From Shewanella sp. SNU WT4 (GTDB lineage: Bacteria > Pseudomonadota > Gammaproteobacteria > Enterobacterales > Shewanellaceae), in assembly GCF_006494715.1 (NCBI RefSeq), contig NZ_CP041151.1, positions 2,046,001 to 2,110,000 of the forward strand: a DNA stretch of 64,000 bases. The letters are read 5' to 3'. Shown piece after piece: positions 37,776 to 47,118 of the stretch (its first letter is position 1; each line of letters opens with the position of its first letter). The translations under genes and the position numbers were made by a program. The notes under the pieces are model-generated. The model searched no databases and had not been told where the DNA came from. It saw nothing but the letters and a program-made list of their open reading frames with translations.

Positions 37776-38732
37776 ATGTCGATACCTATCTGGCGAGCAT
37801 CTGCTCGCCTGCATCCAGATGAAGTAAGTTTAACTCTGCCACATATCACACTTGCCGGCTGTTATTGGCGCGGTAAATCTGGCCCAGAGTTGAGTGTTGC
37901 CGCACTTGGGCAAGAGTGCGCTCAAACCAATATGAAGGGCGAGGTGCTGCTCATTGCCTTACATGGCTGGTTAGATAATGCCCATAGCTTTTATCCGTTA
38001 GCTCAGTATTTAGATGACTATCCAATCCTTGCCATCGATTGGCCAGGGCATGGCTTATCGCAGCATAGAAGCCTGGGCTATCCTTTGCACTTTTTTGATT
38101 ATCTTTATGATCTTGCAAAGGTTATTGAGCATTGCCGCCATCAATTTACCCATATTGTGGTCATGGGGCATTCTCTTGGTGCCATGATAGCGAGCACCTA
38201 TGGCGCGGCGCAAACAGACACTCTAGATGCCGCCATTTTACTTGAAGGTTTGCTGCCCATGGCAGAATCTAGTCAGCATGCCAAGGCGCGTTTACAACAG
38301 AGCTTATCTGCCCATCAAAGTGTCACTAAACCCATAGGTTATCAAAGTATTGAGTCAATGGCGGCCGCGCGCAGCAAGCTTACTGGTCTGTCCAGTAAAT
38401 GGAGTCATCTGTTGGTGACAAGAAATGCGGTAGAATGCGCAGGAAAATTTTATTGGCGCACCGATCCACGCTTAAAGCGGGATTCCCCATGGCGCATGAC
38501 GATAGAGCAACGCGAGCAGATTTTAGCCAACACTGAGTTACCTATGCTTTTAGTGCAAGCCGAGCAAGGGTATCACCAACTGAATGCGCAATTAGCCGAG
38601 GCTAAGCGCTGGTTTCCGCTGTTGGAGTCATCTTGTTTGCCAGGCTGTCATCATTTTCATATGTCTGCTGCTGAACTTGTGGCGCAAAAAATTAGTGATT
38701 TCATCCGCCAACATTTTGAAACCCCTCACTAA
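37776..38732 (+). CDS. Alpha/beta hydrolase
   Basis: The 318-residue cytoplasmic protein has the alpha/beta hydrolase layout: oxyanion-loop HGW (63-65), AIDWPGHGLS, nucleophile elbow GHSLGA (Ser133), and a catalytic-type His in PGCHHFHM near the C-terminus. Esterase or lipase-like activity is likely, but the substrate cannot be told. It starts two bases after the methyltransferase-like gene and ends 157 bases before fadD. Confidence 0.85.
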   Translation: MSIPIWRASARLHPDEVSLTLPHITLAGCYWRGKSGPELSVAALGQECAQTNMKGEVLLIALHGWLDNAHSFYPLAQYLDDYPILAIDWPGHGLSQHRSLGYPLHFFDYLYDLAKVIEHCRHQFTHIVVMGHSLGAMIASTYGAAQTDTLDAAILLEGLLPMAESSQHAKARLQQSLSAHQSVTKPIGYQSIESMAAARSKLTGLSSKWSHLLVTRNAVECAGKFYWRTDPRLKRDSPWRMTIEQREQILANTELPMLLVQAEQGYHQLNAQLAEAKRWFPLLESSCLPGCHHFHMSAAELVAQKISDFIRQHFETPH

Positions 38733-38828
38733 TGTTTGAGGGCTAGGCAGCTTGTTAAATTTGTGTGATGATGATCAACATTAAAACGACTGTATGATTT
38801 TACCGTCGTCATAATAACAAATAGCACT

Positions 38829-38865
38829 CGGTGGATCTCAAGGCGCCTAGTAACGCCTCTCACCG
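38829..38865 (+). repeat. Two-tier hairpin in the fadD 5' untranslated region
   Basis: CGGTG (38829-38833) pairs with CACCG (38861-38865), and inside it AGGCG (38841-38845) pairs with CGCCT (38854-38858). It ends 11 bases before the AGGAG ribosome-binding site of fadD. No FadR or PsrA operator was recognised nearby. Confidence 0.4.
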
Positions 38866-38889
38866 ACGATTGATTAGGAGATACATTTA

Positions 38890-40569
38890 GTGAACCAACC
38901 TTGGATTCATCATTTACCGGCCGATGTGCCTGCGAATATTAACCCTGAAGTGTATAGCTCTCTGGTCGATATGTTTGAAAAATCAGTTCACACTTATGCT
39001 GATCAAAGCGCCTATGTGAATATGGGCGCCAATTTAACCTACCGTAAGTTAGAAGAGCGTAGTCGCGCCTTTGCCGCTTATTTACAAAATGAGCTAAAGC
39101 TTGAAAAGGGCGATCGCGTGGCGATTATGATGCCCAACTTGCTGCAATATCCGATAGCCTTGTTTGGTGTGCTGCGCGCAGGTCTAGTGGTTGTCAACGT
39201 TAATCCACTGTACACGCCACGTGAGCTTAAGCATCAGTTAATCGATTCTGGCGCTAAGGCCATAGTGGTGGTTTCTAACTTTGCCCGCACTCTTGAAGAA
39301 GTGGTTGATGAAACTCCAGTAAAGAGCGTCATCATTACTGGTCTTGGGGATTTATTAAGCCCACCTAAACGCACCTTAGTGAATTTTGTCGTCAAATACA
39401 TTAAGAAATTAGTCCCTAAGTATTCGCTGCCGCACGCGATTTCAATGCGCCAAGCGCTCACTAAAGGTCGCCGGATGCAGTATGTTAAGCCTGTACTTGG
39501 CCTTACCGATCTCGCCTTGCTGCAATATACAGGTGGCACTACCGGTGTCTCTAAAGGCGCTATGCTGACCCATGGCAACGTGGTGGCTAACGTGTTGCAA
39601 GCCGATGGCGCCTATTCACCAGCATTAAAAGATGGCGAAGAGACAGTGGTTACTGCCTTGCCGCTTTATCATATTTTCGCGTTTACCGTAAATGCCATGC
39701 TGTTTTTAAAGAAAGGCGCGAACAATGTGCTGATCACCAATCCGCGTGATATTCCTGCTTTTATTGACGATCTTGAGTCGCACCCATTTACTGCCTTAAC
39801 CGGGGTCAATACCTTGTTTAATGCCTTAGTGAATAATCCTAAGTTTGCTGAACTAGATTTTAGTAAACTGAAATTATCCATAGGTGGCGGTATGGCTGTG
39901 CAGCGCGCTGTCGCTGATAAATGGCAAAACATTACTAAAACCCGATTACTTGAAGGTTATGGCTTAACTGAAGCCTCACCATTAGTGACTTGCTGTCCTT
40001 ATAATCTTGATGGTTATAACGGCTCCATTGGTTTCCCAGCGCCTTCAACTGATATTCAAATTCGCAGTGAAGAAGGGCAAGTATTGCCACAAGGCGAGCG
40101 CGGCGAATTGTATGTCAAAGGCCCGCAAGTGATGCAAGGTTACTGGCAGCGCCCAGAAGAAACGGCAGAAGTCATCGGCAGTGATGGTTATTTAGCCACA
40201 GGCGACATAGGTTACATGGATGAAAAAGGTTTCTTCTTTATCGTCGATCGCAAAAAGGACATGATTTTAGTGTCTGGCTTCAACGTTTTCCCCAATGAAG
40301 TGGAAGATGTGGTGGCCATGCATCCTAAAGTGCTAGAAGTCGCCGCAGTTGGCGTTCCTCATGATGTTAGCGGCGAATTAGTGAAAATATTTGTGGTCGC
40401 TAAAGATAAATCGCTGACCGAAGATGAAATCATCAAGCATTGTCGCCATCTTTTAACGGGATATAAGATCCCTAAGCTGGTAGAATTTAGGGATGAATTG
40501 CCTAAGACCAATGTGGGTAAGATCTTACGGCGACAGCTTCGTGATGAAGTGCAGCCTAAGGCTCACTAG
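38890..40569 (+). CDS. fadD: Long-chain fatty acid--CoA ligase
   Basis: The 559-residue adenylate-forming enzyme has the AMP/ATP signature [26 protein letters not shown], the [26 protein letters not shown] hinge, and the C-terminal lysine region [15 protein letters not shown]. It activates long-chain fatty acids at the inner membrane for beta-oxidation. Length fits E. coli FadD (561). The GTG start at 38890 has AGGAG at 38876-38880. It is followed by a terminator and rnd, the same order as in E. coli. The FadR gene that may control it is also in this window. Confidence 0.96.
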   Translation: MNQPWIHHLPADVPANINPEVYSSLVDMFEKSVHTYADQSAYVNMGANLTYRKLEERSRAFAAYLQNELKLEKGDRVAIMMPNLLQYPIALFGVLRAGLVVVNVNPLYTPRELKHQLIDSGAKAIVVVSNFARTLEEVVDETPVKSVIITGLGDLLSPPKRTLVNFVVKYIKKLVPKYSLPHAISMRQALTKGRRMQYVKPVLGLTDLALLQYTGGTTGVSKGAMLTHGNVVANVLQADGAYSPALKDGEETVVTALPLYHIFAFTVNAMLFLKKGANNVLITNPRDIPAFIDDLESHPFTALTGVNTLFNALVNNPKFAELDFSKLKLSIGGGMAVQRAVADKWQNITKTRLLEGYGLTEASPLVTCCPYNLDGYNGSIGFPAPSTDIQIRSEEGQVLPQGERGELYVKGPQVMQGYWQRPEETAEVIGSDGYLATGDIGYMDEKGFFFIVDRKKDMILVSGFNVFPNEVEDVVAMHPKVLEVAAVGVPHDVSGELVKIFVVAKDKSLTEDEIIKHCRHLLTGYKIPKLVEFRDELPKTNVGKILRRQLRDEVQPKAH

Positions 40570-40573
40570 ATTG

Positions 40574-40604
40574 GCAAAACCGGCAATAGCCGGTTTTTTC
40601 TTTT
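40574..40604 (+). terminator. Rho-independent terminator between fadD and rnd
   Basis: AAAACCGGC (40576-40584) pairs with GCCGGTTTT (40589-40597) over AATA, followed by further T residues. It lies five bases after fadD and only 20 bases before the rnd start, so rnd is reached by read-through or by a promoter inside fadD. Confidence 0.88.
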
Positions 40605-40623
40605 CCGCTAACAGGAGTGTGTT

Positions 40624-41745
40624 TTGTTAGATTATTTGTATATCAGTGACCAAGTCAGTATCGATGCTTTAGTGGCACAATATCGTCATGCCCCATTACT
40701 GGTACTAGACACTGAATTTGTTCGCACCCGAACCTATTATGCCAAGCTGGGTCTCATTCAGGCCTATGATGGTAAGACGTTAGCGTTAATTGACCCGATT
40801 GCCGTGCCAGATTTATCGGGCTTCTGGGCGTTATTGCAAGACACTAACATAGTGAAATTAGTGCATTCATGCAGTGAAGATCTAGAAGTGTTTGCCCATT
40901 ATGGCCAGTGCCAACCGGCGCCATTATTTGATAGCCAATTAGCCGCCGCGTTAAACGGTATGGGCCATGGACTTGGCTACGCTAAGTTAGTGCAATCTTG
41001 CTTAGGGGTTGAGCTTGATAAAGGTGAGTCGCGTACCGATTGGTTAAAGCGTCCCCTCAGTCAGGCACAATTACAATATGCCGCCAATGATGTGTATTAC
41101 TTATATCAGTTGTATCCGCAATTATTGGCGGAATTGAATAGTAAACAGCGACTTGACTGGTTATTTGAAGAAGGCCAGCGCTTAACCCAAGGGCGATTAA
41201 CGCCAACGGATCCGCAATTAGCCTATCTTAAAGTCAAGAATGCCTTTCAGCTGAGTAGTGAAGAGTTGGCGGTATTGCGTGACTTAGCCGCTTGGCGTTT
41301 ACATCGCGCCATTGAGCGTGATTTAGCCTTAGGCTTTGTGGTGAAAGATCATGTGCTCTTAGCCTTGGCTAAACGTCAGCCGAAAACGCTGGAAAGCTTA
41401 TTAAGAATGTCTGAGCTGACTGACCATGAAAAGCGTGTCTTAGGGCAAGGGTTAGTCAATATCATCAATAAGGTCGATTTTAGCGATTGCCCTGAGCCGA
41501 TTGATATTCTAGCGCTGCAATCTGGCTATAAACCTGCATTTAAAGCCATTAAGACTGAGTTGCTGCAAGTGTGCGAGGCGCATCAAGTGCCAGAGGAGTT
41601 ACTGGCCTCAAAGCGTCATATTCATGAATATTTAGCCTGGATTTGGCATCATAAGCAATTGGCTGAGCCTTTGCTGCTGCAAGGCTGGCGCGCGCAATTA
41701 TGCGCTGAGAGCTTGCAACAAGTGAAAGTACAGTTTATTCGCTAA
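40624..41745 (+). CDS. rnd: Ribonuclease D
   Basis: The 373-residue protein has the DEDD 3'-5' exonuclease motifs: VLDTEFVRT (Exo I), VKLVHSCSEDLEVF (Exo II) and QLQYAANDVYYLYQLY (Exo III with Tyr). A C-terminal HRDC domain follows. It trims tRNA and other stable RNA 3' ends. The start codon is TTG at 40624, with AGGAG seven bases upstream; E. coli rnd also uses UUG. Length matches E. coli (375). Confidence 0.96.
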   Translation: MLDYLYISDQVSIDALVAQYRHAPLLVLDTEFVRTRTYYAKLGLIQAYDGKTLALIDPIAVPDLSGFWALLQDTNIVKLVHSCSEDLEVFAHYGQCQPAPLFDSQLAAALNGMGHGLGYAKLVQSCLGVELDKGESRTDWLKRPLSQAQLQYAANDVYYLYQLYPQLLAELNSKQRLDWLFEEGQRLTQGRLTPTDPQLAYLKVKNAFQLSSEELAVLRDLAAWRLHRAIERDLALGFVVKDHVLLALAKRQPKTLESLLRMSELTDHEKRVLGQGLVNIINKVDFSDCPEPIDILALQSGYKPAFKAIKTELLQVCEAHQVPEELLASKRHIHEYLAWIWHHKQLAEPLLLQGWRAQLCAESLQQVKVQFIR

Positions 41746-41784
41746 GTGCTTGATACTTGGCTGCTAAGTTTGAAGTAAACTGGC

Positions 41785-41816
41785 ATAAAAAAAGGCGCAT
41801 TAAGCGCCTTTTTTAT
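41785..41816. terminator. Bidirectional terminator between rnd and minE
   Basis: AAAAAAGGCGC (41788-41798) pairs perfectly with GCGCCTTTTTT (41804-41814) around ATTAA. Both strands therefore show GC stem plus T-run, and the element lies between convergent rnd and minE. Confidence 0.93.
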
Positions 41817-42076
41817 TAGTTTTTATCGGGCAAGGTGACGTTTAACTCTAATACTGAGAGGTTTTCGTCATTTTGATCTAACTGAAAACTGACTTGCTCG
41901 TCAGAGATAGTGATGTATTTACGAATAACATCGATAATCTCTTGCTTCATTTGTGGGAAATAATCTGGCATACCACGATCTGAACGTTGGTGGGCCACGA
42001 TAATTTGCAGTCTCTCCTTGGCGGTTACCGCGGTATTCGCCTTTTTACTGCTTTTGAAGTAATCGAGTAATGACAT
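41816..42076 (-). CDS. minE: Cell division topological specificity factor MinE
   Basis: The 86-residue protein has the membrane-targeting and anti-MinCD helix (MSLLDYFKS...[17 protein letters not shown]) followed by the dimerisation domain ending LELNVTLPD. It stimulates MinD ATPase and drives pole-to-pole oscillation, confining MinCD to the poles. It is the last gene of the minCDE operon, two bases after minD. Confidence 0.97.
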   Translation of the reverse strand: MSLLDYFKSSKKANTAVTAKERLQIIVAHQRSDRGMPDYFPQMKQEIIDVIRKYITISDEQVSFQLDQNDENLSVLELNVTLPDKN

Positions 42077-42078
42077 AG

Positions 42079-42888
42079 TTAGCTACCAAATATACGTTTC
42101 AAGAAGCTTTTCTTGGCTTCAGTGACAAATCTAAGCGGGATATCTTGGCCAAGTAAGCGGTTAATAGTGTCGGCATAGGCCATGCCAGCATCACTTTGAT
42201 CATCCATGATGACAGGCACGCCAGAGTTTGATGCTTTTAAAACCGCTTGCGACTCCGGAATCACTCCCAGTAACTCGATGGCCAGAATTTCTTCAACATC
42301 TGACACACTGAGCATTTCGCCTAATGCCACTCGGCTTGGCGAATAGCGGGTTAATAGCAGGTACTCTTTAATCGGCTCTAAGTTTTGCTCAGCGCGGCGT
42401 GATTTACTTTGCAGCATGCCTAAGATGCGATCAGAATCGCGCACTGAACTCACTTCTGGGTTAGTAGTGACAATGGCAATATCGGCATAATACAGGGCCA
42501 TCATGGCGCCATTTTCAATGCCAGCAGGAGAATCACAGATGATGTAATCAAAATCTTGCGATAATGCATCTAATACCTTACCGACGCCTTCTTTGGTTAA
42601 GGCTTCTTTATCACGAGTTTGCGATGCCGGTAAAATAAACAACTTGTCACAACGCTTATCTTTAATGAGCGCTTGATTAAGATTCGATTCGCCATTGATA
42701 ACGTTAACGAAGTCGTAAACCACTCGACGTTCACATCCCATGATCAGATCAAGATTTCGTAAACCGATATCAAAATCAATAACAACGGTTTTATGCCCAG
42801 CGAGAGCTAGTCCTGTGCCAATCGCTGCGCTGGAAGTGGTTTTGCCCACCCCACCTTTGCCGGATGTGACAACAATAATTTGTGCCAT
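42079..42888 (-). CDS. minD: Septum site-determining ATPase MinD
   Basis: The 269-residue ParA/MinD ATPase begins [19 protein letters not shown], the deviant Walker A with signature Lys11, and has [14 protein letters not shown] and DSPAGIE. It ends with an amphipathic membrane-targeting helix ([10 protein letters not shown]). Bound to ATP on the membrane it recruits MinC and MinE. It lies between minC and minE in the conserved order. Confidence 0.98.
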   Translation of the reverse strand: MAQIIVVTSGKGGVGKTTSSAAIGTGLALAGHKTVVIDFDIGLRNLDLIMGCERRVVYDFVNVINGESNLNQALIKDKRCDKLFILPASQTRDKEALTKEGVGKVLDALSQDFDYIICDSPAGIENGAMMALYYADIAIVTTNPEVSSVRDSDRILGMLQSKSRRAEQNLEPIKEYLLLTRYSPSRVALGEMLSVSDVEEILAIELLGVIPESQAVLKASNSGVPVIMDDQSDAGMAYADTINRLLGQDIPLRFVTEAKKSFLKRIFGS

Positions 42889-42914
42889 GTATTTATCCTT
42901 TATTTGCCTGCGTC

Positions 42915-43580
42915 CTACACAGGTATTGATTCAACTATCAGTGATTCGCCATCAAGACGAATACAACCGCTTTTAATATCGCTGTACTGCTGCAAGTTTT
43001 CTGATAACCAATATTGCCCAGCAATAGAAACTAATTCAGCTTGTAGATCATGGGCGAGAATAATGGCATGGCGATCGCCATTGGCGCCTGCCATTGCCTT
43101 GCCTCGCAAGCTGCCATAAATATGGATATTGCCATCAGCAATGACTTCAGCCCCATTACCGACAGCGCCAAAGACAATTAAATCGCCGTCTTTGGCATAA
43201 ATTTGTTGGCCAGAACGAACATTCTGTCTGACTATTTTGGTGGTTCTTGGCGGTGGCGGTGGGCAAAATGCATCTTTACCGGCTTTAACTACCGCCACAC
43301 CTAAATCTTTAGCTTCTAGATTATGGTTATTAGAAGCTGCACTTATACCAACGATAATAAAATCATGCGCCCGAATAACGTTAAATAAACTGCTTAAGTC
43401 GAGGGCATGAGCCAATGGGTGACTTAAATTAACTATGATGGGCGCTTGCGCAAAAAACTGCGGAGCTTGAGCCACTTTAGCCGTTAATTCATCGGCTAAT
43501 TGATTCAAGTCACTGCTATTTATATAGAGCACCGAAAAAGTGAAAGTCGAGCCTTTTAATTCCAGGCTAGGTGTCGGCAT
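42915..43580 (-). CDS. minC: Septum formation inhibitor MinC
   Basis: The 221-residue protein has an N-terminal FtsZ-inhibiting domain ([15 protein letters not shown]), a proline linker ([13 protein letters not shown]) and a C-terminal beta-helix with [36 protein letters not shown]. That last stretch is diagnostic of the MinD-binding half. ATG 43580 is chosen over an adjacent TTG at 43583. It is first in minCDE and divergent from ycgL, as in E. coli. Confidence 0.97.
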   Translation of the reverse strand: MPTPSLELKGSTFTFSVLYINSSDLNQLADELTAKVAQAPQFFAQAPIIVNLSHPLAHALDLSSLFNVIRAHDFIIVGISAASNNHNLEAKDLGVAVVKAGKDAFCPPPPPRTTKIVRQNVRSGQQIYAKDGDLIVFGAVGNGAEVIADGNIHIYGSLRGKAMAGANGDRHAIILAHDLQAELVSIAGQYWLSENLQQYSDIKSGCIRLDGESLIVESIPV

Positions 43581-43715
43581 CAAGATCGATTGCTCCCAAA
43601 AAACATTAGCTAGGCTAAATTTCTAGCCTTGCATTATAGCTTTATCATTATGATGTCATGTTATAGTGTGGGCCTTAGCCTGACAAGGTTTGTTAAACTG
43701 GAATTTAATGAAAAT

Positions 43716-43997
43716 ATGCTCTGTGCCGTATATAAAAGCAGCCGTAAGGCCGATAGCTATCTCTTTGTAAAAAAAAGGGATGATTTCAGCGATGTTCCCG
43801 CTGAATTAATGACAATGTTTGGAACTGCTAAATTAGTCATGGTCATGTCACTTGATAAACGCGATCATTTGGGGATGGCTGATATTCATAAGGTTAGAGA
43901 GCAGTTAACTAGCAAAGGATATTATTTACAGTTACCGCCGCCACCAGTTGATTTACTTAAAGAATACAAGCAAGGCCTAGCGCCAGCGAGTGACTAA
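43716..43997 (+). CDS. ycgL: YcgL-domain protein
   Basis: The 93-residue protein is clearly YcgL (UPF0745): it begins MLCAVYKSSRKADSYLFV and has KRDHLGMADIHKVREQL and GYYLQLPPPPVDLL. The in-frame extension to 43629 has no family support, and the ATG at 43716 is the family start. The fold is known but the role is not settled. It is divergent from minC, an arrangement shared with E. coli. Confidence 0.93.
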   Translation: MLCAVYKSSRKADSYLFVKKRDDFSDVPAELMTMFGTAKLVMVMSLDKRDHLGMADIHKVREQLTSKGYYLQLPPPPVDLLKEYKQGLAPASD

Positions 43998-44059
43998 TAA
44001 AAGCGAGTATCTCGACTAGAATTGGTTAAAGGTACTCATGTTGATAACAAGGATGTTTA

Positions 44060-45046
44060 ATGAAACTATATGTGCGTGCAGCAGTGTTATTAATTGGCAT
44101 CACATCTGGAGTTTCTGCTAATTCACAGGCAAATCAGCCTGCTGAACAACAATTCTCATCGCATCTTGCGCAGTTAACATCGGCGGTATTAGCTGACCCT
44201 CGCCATTCATTAGATAGCCGCGCGTTAGATAAGATCATGGTGGGTATTAAGCCTTACTTCCGCTACTCGGTAGCGCCTGCGCAGCAAACCACTGTTAATC
44301 TTGATACTTATCTTGCAACTCAAGTGCCTAATCACAAGGTTGAACGGGGCTTAGCCTTATTGCAAGAGCACCAAGGGCTGCTAGATAAAATCGGCGAGCG
44401 TTTTGGGGTGCAGCCAAGGTTTATCTTAGCGCTCTGGGGCATTAGGTCTAATTATGGTGAGCAAGCGGGGCAGTTTCCGGTGTTAACTATATTAGCCAGT
44501 CAAAGCCAGAGCGATGAGGCGCAGCAAGCAAGCTTTATCGATGCTGTGGTGGCATTAGCGCAATCAGGGCTAAGCCCGCAAGATTTTGTGGGCAATAGAG
44601 ACGCGCGCCTTGGACAAGTCGCTTTAACGGCATCGCAATACTTATCCCATGGTGTTGATGGCGATGACGATGGCAAAGTTGATATTTGGCAAAATCATGC
44701 CGATATATTCGCGACCATAGCCAATATACTCAAGCAGCAGGGTTGGCAGCAAGAAGCCACTTGGGGACGCCAAGTGCAATTGCCCGTGGATTTTGATTTA
44801 AGCCAAGCGCAAGCACCGCAAGCCTTTAGTTACTGGCAACAACAAGGCGTGCGCCGTTTTGATGGTACTGACTTACCAAACGTCGATAGCATACGCGCTA
44901 ATGTAATAGCGCCTGATGGTAAAAAAGGGCGCATTTATCTGGTGTATGACAACTATCGAGCCATCAATGCATGGCTTGATAATCACTATGACAGTATTTC
45001 AGTGACCTATTTATCAGAGCGGATCAAGTTTCCTCAACTAAAATAG
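44060..45046 (+). CDS. Lytic murein transglycosylase-like protein (MltB family) lacking the catalytic Glu
   Basis: The 328-residue exported protein has a signal peptide (MKLYVRAAVLLIGITSGVSA) and the SLT_2/MltB fold. Evidence is an FGVQPRFILALWGI segment, the EF-hand-like VDGDDDGKVDIW at about residues 196-207, and a C-terminal IYLVYDNYRAINAW that matches MltB-family proteins well. The family catalytic motif WG(V/I)E(S/T)NYG reads WGIRSNYG here, with Arg129 (AGG at 44444-44446) replacing Glu. The usual AGAMGQxQFMPS is degenerated to ARLGQVALTAS. It therefore looks like a folded but enzymatically dead relative, perhaps a peptidoglycan-binding or regulatory protein. Confidence 0.88.
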   Translation: MKLYVRAAVLLIGITSGVSANSQANQPAEQQFSSHLAQLTSAVLADPRHSLDSRALDKIMVGIKPYFRYSVAPAQQTTVNLDTYLATQVPNHKVERGLALLQEHQGLLDKIGERFGVQPRFILALWGIRSNYGEQAGQFPVLTILASQSQSDEAQQASFIDAVVALAQSGLSPQDFVGNRDARLGQVALTASQYLSHGVDGDDDGKVDIWQNHADIFATIANILKQQGWQQEATWGRQVQLPVDFDLSQAQAPQAFSYWQQQGVRRFDGTDLPNVDSIRANVIAPDGKKGRIYLVYDNYRAINAWLDNHYDSISVTYLSERIKFPQLK

Positions 45047-45087
45047 TGTAAACTAGCCGACTTTTCTCAAGTATCAAGTGGTCATGT

Positions 45088-45528
45088 ATGTCGTTTTGGA
45101 AGCAAAAAAAGCTAGCTGAGTTTACCCATGAAGAGTGGGAGTCTCTGTGCGATGGCTGTAGTAAATGTTGTTTGAACAAACTTATCGATGATGAGACTGA
45201 GCAACTCTATTATACCAATGCGGCTTGTAAGCTTCTTAATACGGCGTCAGGCGGCTGTCAAAAGTATGCCGATCGCTTTCAAGAAGTGCCTGAATGTACT
45301 CGCATTACCCCTGAGAATATTGCTGAGTTGACTTGGTTACCGGATTCTTGTGCGTATCGCCGTATTTATCAAGAACGTGATTTGCCAAGCTGGCATCCGT
45401 TATTAACTGGTTCAAAAACCGCCATGATTAATGCGGGTATGTCAGTGTCTGGTAAAGTGGTTTGTGAAAGCAAAGTCATAGATATTGAAGATCATATAGT
45501 GCTTTGGCCATTGCAAGACGTTGAATAA
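45088..45528 (+). CDS. ycgN: YcgN family protein (UPF0260), cysteine cluster
   Basis: The 146-residue protein matches Ycg[23 protein letters not shown] opens it, with Cys21, Cys24, Cys27 and Cys28 as the start of a putative metal-binding cluster. CKLL, GGCQKY, ECTRI and SCAYRR follow. It is annotated in general as a zinc- or iron-chelating family; the biochemical role is unknown. The gene follows ycgL within 1.2 kb, as in the E. coli minC-ycgL-ycgN neighbourhood. Confidence 0.92.
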   Translation: MSFWKQKKLAEFTHEEWESLCDGCSKCCLNKLIDDETEQLYYTNAACKLLNTASGGCQKYADRFQEVPECTRITPENIAELTWLPDSCAYRRIYQERDLPSWHPLLTGSKTAMINAGMSVSGKVVCESKVIDIEDHIVLWPLQDVE

Positions 45529-45607
45529 CTACTCATTTTGGACTAGCGCCGCCGTTGTATTTATCGCGACACAGATAAACAGGTAACGAGTTAGCCCAAT
45601 GCCAAGT

Positions 45608-45649
45608 GCCATAAAAATGCCTAGCCTATGCGCTGGGCTTTTTTATGGC
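45608..45649. terminator. Bidirectional terminator between ycgN and a convergent hydrolase gene
   Basis: GCCATAAAAA (45608-45617) pairs with TTTTTTATGGC (45639-45649), with an inner imperfect stem GCCTAGC/GCTGGGC. The element overlaps the last codons of the minus-strand gene. Confidence 0.8.
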
Positions 45650-46469
45650 GACAGGTTTGTAGCTCTTGCTGAGTGACTACCTGCGCGCCGATAAACTGCT
45701 CAATTAATTCACGAATTTTATGGGTTAGCCATGGCGGTCCATCATCTGTCATGTCATTGTGTTTTGCATCGATTAAGGTAACAACACATATAGCTTGGGA
45801 CTGACTATTTGTTTTTGTGGGCAATACACCCTCATCCGCCGCAAAATCACTGGCTCTAATCGATAATATGTTAATGGCTGTAGTCGTTGGCAATGGCATT
45901 CTGCGATGATCTAAGGTGATCAACCGACTGATATAGTCATTTGGTTGGTTGGCAAGCCATGCAGATATATCGCCGCCATTGGAATGTCCTACTAACGTCA
46001 GATGGTCAAAATCAAACTCAGGCAGGCGCTTTTTCAACGTATCTCGCACAAAAGTTAAGGTTTGCGCGCCGCGTTGCCAATTTTCCTGACGGGTGACAAA
46101 AAAGTTACCTTGGGTGGCGAGCATAGGGTCGCTGGCTAATTCATGGGCTATTTCAACTACTAAGTAGCCTTGCTGATTAAATAGCTGGCGAATAAAGGTA
46201 TATTTAAGATGAGGTACGCCGTAACCGGCACTGATAAACACCACAGGGCAGGGCTTGAGTGCACTGCATTGTGATGCGCTCTGCTGCGAGTGATGCAAAG
46301 GTTTAGTAATATTAATCGGGATAATGCGCTCTCGACTGCTATCAACTAATTGCTGTTGGTTAAGGCCAACATCAGCCTCAACCACAACCTCTATATCCGC
46401 ACTATAAGCTCTTGCACTATAAACATAAGAACCAGTGATAAATAGCAGGGCTATCAATACTTTTATCAT
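45621..46469 (-). CDS. Exported alpha/beta hydrolase
   Basis: The 282-residue protein has a signal peptide (MIKVLIALLFITGSYVYSARA) and an alpha/beta hydrolase core. PVVFISAGYGVP is the oxyanion strand, LVGHSNGGDISAW is the nucleophile elbow (Ser163), and a DAKHNDM segment could hold the catalytic His. ATG at 46469 lies six bases after AAAGGA and is preferred to the ATG at 46475. It sits 40 bases downstream of dsbB and may be cotranscribed. The substrate is unknown. Confidence 0.8.
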   Translation of the reverse strand: MIKVLIALLFITGSYVYSARAYSADIEVVVEADVGLNQQQLVDSSRERIIPINITKPLHHSQQSASQCSALKPCPVVFISAGYGVPHLKYTFIRQLFNQQGYLVVEIAHELASDPMLATQGNFFVTRQENWQRGAQTLTFVRDTLKKRLPEFDFDHLTLVGHSNGGDISAWLANQPNDYISRLITLDHRRMPLPTTTAINILSIRASDFAADEGVLPTKTNSQSQAICVVTLIDAKHNDMTDDGPPWLTHKIRELIEQFIGAQVVTQQELQTCRHKKAQRIG

Positions 46470-46509
46470 ATGCATTCCTTTGCCTTTTTATATCAGTAGG
46501 ATTTTTACA

Positions 46510-47043
46510 TCAGTCTGAGTGATGGCTAGTAATATTTGCCCTGTATAACGGCTTGGCCATAATGACCCAGGCGATTAAATAGAGACTGAAACACACTTGC
46601 ATCCACTGCGCCATGCTTAACCCTAACATGCTCCACACTGAATCTGTGCACATGCCCGTTGGCATAAGAACGGCTGGGAACCAGTCATGCAGCGGCATGA
46701 AACTTGGGAAGTTAGGTAAAAAATCACAAGTGGCAAAAGGGGATGGGTCTGATTGAATCGCGACTAATTCGGTCGCAATTTGTAATCCCCAGCCAGCACT
46801 CACCAGCCAAAGTAGGCCGCCTACGATTCTCACTGTGCGCACTGGATAAATAATATTAATTAACGCCGCTACACCTATGCCAAATACGGCGAGGCGAATA
46901 TAGACACACATGACGCAAGGCGTGAGTCCAAGACCATATTGAAAAAATAAGGCGGTGATTTCAAGGGCGAGGGCCGTTAGGCCAAGGATGGCCCATGAAC
47001 GACGAGAATGGCTAAATTGGGTTAGCTGGTTTTCGGTGATCAC
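46510..47043 (-). CDS. dsbB: Disulfide bond formation protein DsbB
   Basis: The 177-residue inner-membrane protein has four hydrophobic helices and the two redox pairs of DsbB: Cys43-x-x-Cys46 (TPCVMC) and Cys106/Cys132 (FATCDF and TGMCTD). These positions are within two of those in E. coli. It reoxidises periplasmic DsbA and passes electrons to quinone. The GTG at 47043 follows AGGAG by five bases. An upstream in-frame ATG (47058) lies in the T-run of the nhaB terminator and is unlikely. Confidence 0.94.
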   Translation of the reverse strand: MITENQLTQFSHSRRSWAILGLTALALEITALFFQYGLGLTPCVMCVYIRLAVFGIGVAALINIIYPVRTVRIVGGLLWLVSAGWGLQIATELVAIQSDPSPFATCDFLPNFPSFMPLHDWFPAVLMPTGMCTDSVWSMLGLSMAQWMQVCFSLYLIAWVIMAKPLYRANITSHHSD

Positions 47044-47056
47044 AACAACTCCTATC

Positions 47057-47087
47057 AATAAAAAACGCCCTGAGATCAGGGCGTTTG
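47057..47087 (-). terminator. Rho-independent terminator between nhaB and dsbB
   Basis: On the minus strand AAACGCCCTGA pairs with TCAGGGCGTTT (47086-47063, two-base loop), followed by TTTTATT. It lies between the nhaB stop and the dsbB ribosome-binding site. Confidence 0.88.
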
Positions 47088-47118
47088 ACTTTACTCGATA
47101 GTTATTAGGGCGGTCAAC

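Noticed and set aside
38733-38889. FadR or PsrA operator upstream of fadD
   Set aside because: No segment resembles the FadR consensus or the PsrA GTTTG-type palindrome well enough; only a hairpin was found.
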